Shown here piece after piece: positions 56,291 through 64,000 of a stretch of DNA of 64,000 nt. Source of the DNA: Trileptium ribeirensis. Lineage: Eukaryota > Nematoda > Enoplea > Enoplida > Thoracostomopsidae. How positions within the stretch are numbered: position 1 is the stretch's first letter; each line of letters begins with the position of its first letter. A model generated the notes under the pieces. It saw only the letters and a list, made by a program, of their open reading frames with translations. It made no database searches and had not been told where the DNA came from. The stretch spans positions 1 through 64,000 of the forward strand of contig JASANE010029210.1 of assembly GCA_030248225.1 (NCBI GenBank). The letters run 5' to 3'. The position numbers and the translations under genes were made by a program.

Positions 56291-58282
56291 TTGGAAACGT
56301 GCAAAGTGCTCCTTACCCCCCTCTCCTATTGTGCGAAGACAATCAATGCTGGGTTTTTCTACTCGGATCAGCCAATGTCGGCGTCGCTGATCCGAACCTT
56401 GCTTCAAATCCCCGGCATCGAGCGCAACCCGGGCCCTGCTGGTTTCTGTCCGGTGTGTGGAAAAAGAGTGACTTATGGAACGATATCAGTACAGTGTAGC
56501 TCGTGCAAGTTATGGTGCCATTTGCGGAAAGCCAATAACTGCTCCTGTCTAGCCAGTGCTAGAGACAGAAAACATGATTACAAATGCCCAGTTTGTTCCA
56601 TACCCAAACCGAAGCCGATAGCTTTATTTCCGGAACTAGTCAAGCAGAAGTCGGGTAAAACAAGAATCTTGCAAATCAATTGCAATGGACTAGCGGGTAA
56701 AATAGATGAACTACTGCATATTATGAATGTACATAATATCAAAGTAGCTGCTATCCAAGAAACCAAGCTATCTTCCAAGTCGAAAGTTAATCCAGGGTCA
56801 GAATACACACTCATCCGCAACGATAGAACTATTGACAGTGGAGGTGGTATCGCCTTTCTGGTTCACAAAGATGTCCAGTTTGCTGTGATCCCGTACACCA
56901 GTAAACAGAAGCATGAAGAGGTATCCATCATTGACGTTAAGTGTAGCAACACAACGCTTAGACTGCTGAACGTCTATATCCCACCAAGAACAAGTTGCGA
57001 CAATGACTTTAAAGCTTCCATCGGTCATCTTCTGCAATTTGACGGGGACTGTATTATTATGGGTGATTTCAACGCACACGACGGCATGTGGCACTCGCCA
57101 ATAGCAGATGAACGTGGTGAAACTATTGCGAGTGAAATCGACAACTCTAATTATGGGGTACTGAATGATAAATTCCCTACACGTATTCCACGACACGGTC
57201 AACCCGCCTCCCCAGACATCTCAATGGCTAGTATGTCGCTACTTACGACAATCGAATGGGAAACCGTTGCAACCATGTCGTCTGACCATGTTCCCATCAT
57301 CATCTCAATCGCGCACGGGGAAGCGGAATTCAGAACACCCAAACGGACCTACGTCAACATTGCAAAAGCTGATTGGGGTGGCTTTACTGCATGTACCGAA
57401 GACGACTTCAGCTCTTGGCAACCGCCTACTAACGCTGTACAAGGTGAAGTTATGTTCGGTACCGTTCTCAACAGGGCTCCTAGGCAATTCATTCCGAACA
57501 GTCGCATTCCAGTGATCAAGCCTACCCTGTCTAATCGAGTCATCAAACTTATGAAGCAGCGTGACTCAGTACGTGATGCAAACCCAACGTCCAACAGAAT
57601 TTACCTACTCAATGCTGAAATACAGGAAAACATCATTCGACACAAACGGGAAAGGTGGCGCAATGAACTCGCAACATTTGATCGCACCACAAATGTTTCC
57701 AAACTATGGCGTACAATCAAAAGAATCGACAAGGGTGTTACCGGAGTTCCGAACCAAGCAATCAAATTCGACGACAAGATCGAGCTCAATAATGCAGCTG
57801 CGGCCAATCTGTTCAATAAGCAATTCACGTGTATAGTTCCGCATAAATCTTTGAAAGGGTGTCGACGTCTTCGTCGTGAAGCAACTAAACTCACCCTAAC
57901 GGATGCCCCTATCTTTAATGAAGACATGGTCACGACAGCAATTGCTTCAGCTAAAGCCTCTAAAGCCACTGGGTCCGATGGTATCTCGACGGTTCACCTT
58001 AAACATTTAGGTCGCCACGGCATCGAATACCTAACCAAGCTGTTCAATCTTTCTATGCGCAAATGCTGCATTCCTGACATATGGAAGACCTCAACCATCA
58101 TCCCTCTCCTGAAACCGGGCAAAGAAGCAGGAGATTCAAAGTCATATAGACCAGTGTCGCTCCTCTGTCCAGCCATTAAAATCTTAGAACGACTGTTACT
58201 GCCTATATTGAGATTGAAGATAAAACATTTCAACACGGTTTCCGGCCGAAACATTCTACCACATCTGCATTACTTGATCTGA
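56291..58282 (+). CDS. LINE ORF2-type polyprotein, N-terminal part: zinc finger, endonuclease, start of reverse transcriptase
   Basis: The frame is open from the element's first base; the first codon given here is TTG and no good ATG exists, so the true start may be lost. GIERNPGP at 56,414-56,437 resembles a 2A ribosome-skipping motif with G in place of the usual D. C-x2-C...C-x2-C...WCH...C...C-x2-C at 56,447-56,600 is PHD-like. Residues about 123-345 are an exonuclease-endonuclease-phosphatase fold: INCNG, QETKL, GDFNAHDGMWHS and SDHVP are the catalytic and Mg-binding landmarks. From residue about 555 the reverse transcriptase begins (ATGSDGI, IIPLLKPGK, SYRPVSLL). A frameshift near 58,225 ends the frame at 58,282. 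Confidence 0.92.
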   Translation: METCKVLLTPLSYCAKTINAGFFYSDQPMSASLIRTLLQIPGIERNPGPAGFCPVCGKRVTYGTISVQCSSCKLWCHLRKANNCSCLASARDRKHDYKCPVCSIPKPKPIALFPELVKQKSGKTRILQINCNGLAGKIDELLHIMNVHNIKVAAIQETKLSSKSKVNPGSEYTLIRNDRTIDSGGGIAFLVHKDVQFAVIPYTSKQKHEEVSIIDVKCSNTTLRLLNVYIPPRTSCDNDFKASIGHLLQFDGDCIIMGDFNAHDGMWHSPIADERGETIASEIDNSNYGVLNDKFPTRIPRHGQPASPDISMASMSLLTTIEWETVATMSSDHVPIIISIAHGEAEFRTPKRTYVNIAKADWGGFTACTEDDFSSWQPPTNAVQGEVMFGTVLNRAPRQFIPNSRIPVIKPTLSNRVIKLMKQRDSVRDANPTSNRIYLLNAEIQENIIRHKRERWRNELATFDRTTNVSKLWRTIKRIDKGVTGVPNQAIKFDDKIELNNAAAANLFNKQFTCIVPHKSLKGCRRLRREATKLTLTDAPIFNEDMVTTAIASAKASKATGSDGISTVHLKHLGRHGIEYLTKLFNLSMRKCCIPDIWKTSTIIPLLKPGKEAGDSKSYRPVSLLCPAIKILERLLLPILRLKIKHFNTVSGRNILPHLHYLI

Positions 58283-59448
58283 ATATGGCTATCAGCAATG
58301 GAATAAACCAAAAGCCTCCACCTCATCGTACAGTACTGCTGCAGCTCGACCTGTCTAAAGCGTTCGATATGGTCAAACACGATGAACTCATTCGCCTACT
58401 GTTTGACTCGTCGTTGCCACGGAGTGTTGTACGATGGTTCCTGAACTACCTACACGGCAGGACGTCAAGAGTACTCTTCAGGGGTTGCCTATCTAAACCA
58501 AGAAACATCAGGCTCGGGGTCCCGCAAGGCGCAGTCACATCGCCCAAGCTGTTTAACTTATATATGAGCGGCATACCCGAACCTCCGGAAGACGTGAAGA
58601 TCGTAACCTACGCTGACGACATTTCTATCTACACCACGGGCCCTCGTATCATGCCCTTATGTGACAATATAAACGAATTTGTCCCACAGATCACACAATT
58701 TCTGTCAATGAAAGGACTGATCGTTTCGCCAGAAAAGTCGTCTGTCACGTTGTTCACCAGTGCAACCAAGGAAGCAAACATTTGTCCCCATAACCATCAA
58801 CGGGAAGAATGTTCCTCTGGAGAAGAAGCCCAAAGTGTTAGGGGTGTGATTCACGACACCATGTACACATTTCCCGAACACTGCAAGCAAGCGGCTACTC
58901 GGATGCGTAAGCGCAACAACATCCTTAAAGCGCTATCAGGAACGCAGTGGGGCCAACAAAAAGGAACAATGGTATCAACATATAAAACCATCAGCAGATC
59001 CGTCGGGGAATATGCCGTACCAATTTGGGGATCAGTCGCTAGTACATCGAGCTGGAAGAAGATTGAAATCGCGGAGAGTGAAGCGCTAAGAATCGCCACT
59101 GGTTGCCATAAAACGACACACGAAGATCATCTTCACCAAGAAACGAAAGTGCTACCAATCAGGAAACATGCGAAGTTACTGTCAAAGCAATACCTGCTTT
59201 GCTGCTATCAACGGAGTCATCCAGGCCATAAGCATGTCTCACAGGCAGACCCTCCCAGAAGCCTCAAGAAGAACATTATGTTCAGCCGCAGTCCTGTAGC
59301 TCCCTTGGTGGTTGATGGTCGTATCTCAGAACAACAACTTAAAACTGGGATAAAGATCTTACACTCTCAAGGCACGCAAAGCAAAATTAGCCACTATACC
59401 GCCAATAAGTTGCTCAACCGTCCACCACCTGAGATTGACAAATCTTAA
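58230..59448 (+). CDS. LINE reverse transcriptase, palm to thumb (after frameshift)
   Basis: The frame resumes at about 58,230 with QHGFRPKHSTTSALL. It continues QLDLSKAFDMVKH (motif A), GVPQGAVTSPKLFNLYM (motif B) and YADD at 58,609-58,620 (motif C, catalytic aspartates present). Between about 58,785 and 58,850 a pair of compensating frameshifts replaces about 20 residues; the neighbouring frame there reads VPITINGKNVPLE, the expected sequence after the palm. The frame ends at TAA 59,446-59,448, a probable nonsense mutation since the same frame continues as the C-terminal domain. Confidence 0.92.
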
Positions 59449-59703
59449 GAGTCGTTATCCAGGAAAGCCCGTACAACATTGGCACAGCTAAGGTCAAGCT
59501 ATTGTTCCATCCTGAAGAACTATCAGTCCAGGATAGACCCTTCCATCTCTGAACTCTGTCCTGCCTGTAATCAACATCCACAGGACGTCCAGCATCTGTT
59601 CGAGTGTCCAACGAACCCGACGTCACTGACATTAGAATGCCTATGTTTACAACCATGCGAAGTGGCCAGATTTCTGAAGCTTGACGAAGAAGACCAGCAA
59701 TGA
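59449..59703 (+). CDS. LINE C-terminal zinc-knuckle domain, after a premature stop
   Basis: This is in the same frame as the preceding piece. It reads about 84 codons ending at TGA 59,701 and includes CPACNQHPQDVQHLFECP (C-x2-C-x8-H-x4-C). This His/Cys motif is found at the C-terminus of Jockey/I-type LINE proteins. Only about 40 bp of 3' untranslated sequence follows before the target duplication. Confidence 0.85.
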   Translation, partial: ESLSRKARTTLAQLRSSYCSILKNYQSRIDPSISELCPACNQHPQDVQHLFECPTNPTSLTLECLCLQPCEVARFLKLDEEDQQ

Positions 59704-59744
59704 ACTGTCAACGCACAATATGGGACTATCATCATCATCATCAT

Positions 59745-60527
59745 CAAACAGATTCCGTTGCTAACTTGCCCCGAACTGGGAGACCACCGTTGGCATCTGG
59801 TGATGTTGTGACAGCTGATATTTCCTATTATTTTGACAATAGACCGATAAAATCAATTTTCTGCTGTGCTGCTGAAATCGGCATCAGCATATCCACTGTT
59901 TTAAGAGTTGTTAAAAGTCTGCGTTTAAAACTGTTTAGAGCAACGTTAATCCATGTTCTGAATGAGGATGATTATGATCACATGGTTGCATTTTGTAAAA
60001 AATGGTTACAGTCTCCACAATGATCCGGACGAAAGGAATTTCAAACTGAACGGCCATGTTAACTGGCATAGTTGTGTTTATTGGCACGTAGAAAAACCTT
60101 GTATCACTTTCGAACACCATATGAACACCCCTGGTCCGACAGTATGGGTAGTCATGTGGTCTATTGGATTTTTGAGCCGTTATTTTTCGAAGGTACTGCG
60201 AAAGTTTACAACTATCTAATGATACTACGAAATAAATTTTATCCTAGTATTCAACAGTTACCAACTATTGACAGGCTTCACTTTATGCAGGATGGGCGCC
60301 TCCTCATTTGACGATGGCTGTGCGCTGTTGGTTGACAAAACCTTCCCTGACCGTTGGCTGGGGCGCCGAAGCCTTGTCGAATGGCTTGCTCGCTCTCCTG
60401 ATCTAAACCCTCCTGACCTTTGAAGATGTGTTGAAGGAGAAAGTATACAACCGAAAACCACAAACCCAGTTTTACCTGAAAAAGCTATATCGGAGGAGCT
60501 CTCGTTTCTCGAGCACACATAGTTCAA
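59745..60527 (+). pseudogene. Mariner-like transposase, second half with DDD catalytic core
   Basis: The text resumes with SVANLPRTGRPP, then the second helix-turn-helix (ISISTVLRVVKSL). The catalytic domain follows: DERNFKLNGHVN with the first aspartate near 60,028, FMQDG with the second at 60,291-60,293, and FPDRWLGRR...ARSPDLNPPD with the third at 60,400-60,402. About 36 codons separate the second and third aspartates, close to the DD34D spacing of mariner. A stop near 60,021 and several frameshifts make it a pseudogene. Confidence 0.85.
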
Positions 60528-60727
60528 AATGTCTGCCGAAGTGTGTGCTTTCGACTAGAAGAATGCATTGATCTTGCAGGCGCCCAGATACGCACTTAGG
60601 ATAGTTGTTATTCATAAAAAAGCTAAGTTATAGATGAGAGGACAGTCATACCAACCGATTTTAGATGTGTTTATTATTTGGCGTGCTGGGTCACTTTAAT
60701 GCTAGTGCCTTACTTATGGGACATATT

Positions 60728-61320
60728 GTATAACGAAGTATCAACGTGCATTTGATCCTGTCATATCTATACTTAATTTTTTCCTCGAGTTTTCCCAAGA
60801 ATTAATTTTATTCGCTAAATTTCTCCACGGGTTTCAAAAATTTGTGGCGTTAGTAAATCAAATGTTTCTAAAAGTGCATCACCTGATTTGCAATTTGGTA
60901 TCAAAATTAATGGCAACCTAGAGACATTGCTATAACATAATAACTCACTACTAATAAATACTATTTAACTGCCAAAGTATTAAAATACATGTTAAGAAAA
61001 ACCAACGCATTAAATATTGACTAGGCTGCTCAGTCGTTGCCACAAAAATTATGCTCAAGCACTTTGCGTCGCTGTCCTTTCTGGGTTTTTGAAAGCAACT
61101 CAACTCAACTTCGCCTAGGCAGATTGGCTCACGCCATGTCTCCTTTGAAAGCCTTGAGTCTCCATTTGTGCACTTTAGTTATGCACGAAGTCCGATTCTA
61201 ACATCTCCCCCTGACAAAATCCTGGTGAAATGGCTCGGGTCATTTCCCAAAGGAATTGATATTAATTCCGTAGAGCAATGCATCCTCAATGTAGCTGTGA
61301 ATAGCGTGCTTCTATTGTCA
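60728..61320. other. No identifiable gene
   Basis: Unassigned sequence. The + frame at about 61,168-61,359 overlaps the start of the following repeat array. Confidence 0.4.
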
Positions 61321-62040
61321 TTATTCATACTGCAAGGTTGGCTCAAAAATGGTTTTTAAATGTGTCTCGGGACTCCAAATATTACTCAAACTCCATTTTC
61401 ATCAATTAAACTGCAAGGTTGGATCAAAATCGGTTTTCACCGAACCGATGGAACCAAAAAACATGAAAAAGGCAATATGTCTTCAACCGTTCAAATTCTA
61501 TAGTATTGTTTGGTCTCACTCTGTATAGCAATTTATTCACTATATAGCTTGAAAGTAGTCTGCTGCTACTATCACTATTTTGCTGCACGGTTGGCTCAAA
61601 AAGGTTTTTCAATGGGCCCATGAGACCCAAAATACACGAAAATGGCAATATCTCCACAACTACTCGAGCTATATAGGTGCGTTTGGTCCGATTTCGTAAA
61701 GCAATTCATCATCTATGTAGCTGCTATTGTCATTATTTGCACAACACGGTTGGGTAAAAATGTTTTTTTCAGTGACCCATGAGACTCAAAATACACAAAA
61801 ATGGTAATATCTCATCATCCGCTGGAGCTATGTAAGCGTATTTGGTCTGATTTTGTAGAGCAATCATGCTCTTTGTAGCTAAAAATGGCGTGCTGCAATT
61901 GTCATTATTCATACTGCAAAGTTGGCTCAAAATGATTTTTTAATGAGCCCATGGGACTCAAAATACGCGAAAATGTCAATTTCTCTTCAATCGCTAGAGC
62001 TATTTAAGTGTTCTTGGTCTGATTTGGTAGATAATTTCAT
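61321..62040 (+). repeat. Degenerate tandem array, unit about 160-170 bp
   Basis: The phrase 'ctgca(a/c)(a/g)gttgg(c/a)tcaaaa(t)', followed by gactc/gacccaaaatac(a/g)c(a/g)aaaatg(g/t)(c/t)aat, then a 'gagctat...gcgtttggtc(t/c)gattt(t/c)gta' block, recurs at about 61,338, 61,589, 61,749 and 61,921. A partial copy is at about 61,428. Divergence is 15-25 percent, so the array is old. Confidence 0.75.
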
Positions 62041-62784
62041 GTTCAATGTACAATTAAATTACGAGCACAATAATTGGTATATCTTCTCAACTATTTGAGC
62101 AACCTGGCTGATATTCGGTGGCTCATTTTGAAATTTAATGCTCAATATAGCTATGTGTGTTTCTCTAAACTACACATTCAACGCTTAGAATTCACACCTT
62201 GGCGATAGGACAAGCTAATAATAAATACGGGTTTGTCATGTTACAAGCATACGTGATATTCTGCATATTGTTTATATCTAAACATTGTTTATAAAACGCG
62301 TTTTGTGTACATAATAAGCATGTAGTGCACAGAAATAGGCTATTTACGCACCATGTGTATTAGGTTTACCACGTAACTAAATACTGTAAATACTGTGATA
62401 AATTACTAAACAATGCCTCTCAAACTACGTTGTCGGCGGGATCGAATATCCAATAACCAAAAATTATACCGCATAGTTGATCGGCAATTTTCAGGCTATC
62501 CCAATATATAGGAATGTCGGCACGTTATTCTCAAATTATTTAGTTTTGGGAGCGTCAATTTAGCCAGCACGTAATAGAGGGTTTTAAAACTTAAATGTTA
62601 TTTTCAATCAGACCTAAACTCCAATTTCAGGCTAAAGACATGACATTAACTTTTTAGTACAAGTATTAATCAGTCGATTTTATGGTAGTTTCAGTTTCAC
62701 TTTAGAACCCACAAATTTTGAATCTGTACAAATTGATTAAATGAAACAATTTGTGGGTATTATTAATTTGTTAAGAAATCATAC
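62041..62784. other. No identifiable gene
   Basis: AT-rich sequence without recognised features. Confidence 0.4.
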
Positions 62785-62819
62785 TTGCACCCGTCTCCAA
62801 TTTTAGATTCCCAAATACA

Positions 62820-63175
62820 TTATAACCGAAACCGACTTACCTTTACTCAAAAAAGAATTGGCGAGCTCTGTATTTTGGAAAATTGTTTTCAGATGATGTT
62901 CGAGGCTGATTTTAGCATAAGCATGGACAGCAAACATTATAACCGTAATCCACTTACTTTCACTCAAAAAAGAATTGGCGAGCTCTGTATTTTGGAAAAT
63001 TGTTTTCACATGATATTCGAGGCTGATTTTAGCATAAGCATGGACAGCAAACATTATAACCGGAACCCACTTACCTTCACTCAAAAAAGCATTGGCGAGG
63101 TCTGTATTTTGAAAAATTGTTTTCAGATGATGTTCGAGGCTGATTTTAGCATAAGCATGGACAGCAAACATGTCT
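62820..63175 (+). repeat. Tandem triplication, unit 117 bp (39 codons, frame open)
   Basis: Units begin at about 62,820, 62,938 and 63,055 with cattataacc. They share cactcaaaaaagaattggcg, agctctgtattttggaaaat, tgttttcagatgatgttcga and ggctgattttagcataagca. As 117 is divisible by three, a plus-strand frame (143 codons, 62,785-63,216) and a minus-strand frame (122 codons) are both open. That weakens either as a real gene. Substitutions between units are few. Confidence 0.9.
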
Positions 63176-63217
63176 GCATCCGAAGCTTTATTGATCCATT
63201 AATTAAATATAAATAAA

Positions 63218-64000
63218 ATAAAAAGCAGTCTAAAACAACGAGGTACTAATTAATGCATTAATATTTGTTCATGCCTTAAAAGCTTCTGCTATATATTCTT
63301 AAACCCACCGCGCGCCAAGGTATTTTAGTATTTCGGGAGAATATAAATCTAACTTAATCGCAAGAACGAACTATGAACTGCTGAGAGAGCTTAACCAAAC
63401 TTAAGTTACGCAAGCTATTATAATTTAATTACAGATTGGTCTGACAAAGATGTGACAATAATAGTTAGATTAAAGCATTGTTTCAAAACCGTCACAATAT
63501 ATTGATGCAATTAAGCTGCAGCATTGAATGCGCAATGGCGTGCTCACGTTTCTGCCCTGTTGCAGTCGGCTCATAGATCCATGGCAGTGGTTAGATCACT
63601 TTTGTAATATATGAAATAGTGATATGAGTGATTTATATTACTTTTAGCTAGGCTGTGGTCTTATAGCCTCAATTACTTCGCTTAACCTTATAATCACTGC
63701 TTCGTCTTACCCATAAATGCACATTAGGTTTTACAAAATAGTATTTATATGGCAGTTCGATCACAACATGAAGCAGCGGCAATGTACGACGCCGGATTGA
63801 CCTGTATAAATATATTTTTGTGTAGCACCACAATATTTAGTAAAGTGTTGTGCACCGGCGGCTGAGGCCTGCCAGAGTACTACCAAAATCTGGTGGCCCG
63901 AAATTGTCCCAATAGGCCGGATGGTATTCGGGCTGCCCAGTGTGTATCGTGCGCTGTGCGTGTCAAATTTATACAAAGTTTAGCATATATATAAATTAAA
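63218..64000. other. No identifiable gene to the end of the window
   Basis: AT-rich sequence. A tRNA-like phrase (gatccatggcagtggtta) lies at about 63,577, and a GC-richer stretch at about 63,850-63,960 has no motif. Confidence 0.4.

Larger units (their letters stand above)
56207..59744 (+). mobile_element. Nearly complete non-LTR retrotransposon (3.5 kb) with 11-bp target duplication
   Basis: The 11-mer caaacagattc occurs at 56,196-56,206 and again at 59,745-59,755. Exactly between them lies a LINE with one long ORF, a short 3' untranslated region and an (ATC)n tail at about 59,727-59,744. Domain order is 2A-like motif, PHD-like zinc finger, AP endonuclease, reverse transcriptase and C-terminal zinc-knuckle. 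Only a few frame lesions break the ORF, so insertion is recent. No 5' untranslated region is visible and the frame is open from the first base, so the copy may be slightly 5'-truncated. The clade is most like the Jockey/I group; not settled. Confidence 0.92.
55918..60727 (+). mobile_element. Mariner-like transposon, split by a nested LINE
   Basis: The left end tggtgtcccaaaagtaacac and right end agtgccttacttatgggaca are imperfect inverted repeats. Removing the nested LINE (56,207-59,744 plus one target duplication) leaves about 1.26 kb, the usual length of a mariner element. The transposase runs left to right in two pieces. The flanking TA duplication could not be fixed because the ends are AT-rich. 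The element was already in place when the LINE inserted, so it is the older of the two. Confidence 0.82.

Noticed and set aside
56291..58282. Long ORF as a host gene
   Set aside because: Endonuclease and reverse transcriptase motifs, target duplication and ATC tail show that it is a retrotransposon.

Overview
The window is nuclear DNA of an AT-rich, repeat-rich invertebrate animal. The evidence is one spliced gene with GT-AG introns of 1-7 kb, at least three classes of LINE reverse transcriptase, a mariner-type transposon, several families of short inverted-repeat elements (MITE-like), tRNA-derived repeats and many satellite arrays. The species cannot be named from the sequence alone. There is no prokaryotic gene organisation, rRNA or CRISPR array.

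The only host gene I can support is a CD9/CD81-type tetraspanin on the + strand, spread over 9,224-26,568. Exon 1 carries the start of transmembrane segment 1. Six later exons carry TM2, TM3, the large extracellular loop with its CCG motif, TM4 and the cytoplasmic tail, and a poly(A) signal follows. All the exons found are phase 0 and join in frame. The exon that should finish TM1 and encode the small loop was not found. An unusual array of 132-bp (44-codon) repeats lies in that interval. The introns are loaded with mobile DNA: a tRNA-like element with inverted ends, a 246-bp triplication, a 1.1-kb inverted-repeat element and a decayed LINE reverse transcriptase.

Outside the gene the window is an accessory landscape. 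From 1 to 9 kb there are a 186-bp triplication, a 0.67-kb inverted-repeat element and a 217-bp MITE with an 8-bp target duplication. From 26.6 to 43 kb there are more copies of a 40-bp-TIR family, a CR1-like LINE tail that splits a tandem repeat, five 148-bp repeats, a decayed protein-primed family-B DNA polymerase (Polinton/Maverick-like), a 767-bp hairpin element, a 31-bp array and an 18-copy 77-bp array. From 47.8 to 50.6 kb there is a 127-bp satellite whose right-hand half looks progressively corrupted.

The clearest event lies at 55.9-60.7 kb. A near-complete 3.5-kb non-LTR retrotransposon (zinc finger, endonuclease, reverse transcriptase, 2A-like motif, ATC-repeat tail) is inserted inside a mariner-like transposase. 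The insertion is flanked by an exact 11-bp target-site duplication. The end of the window has a degenerate 160-170-bp array and an in-frame 117-bp triplication. Large stretches (about 42.2-47.8, 50.6-55.9 and 63.2-64 kb) hold nothing I can identify.
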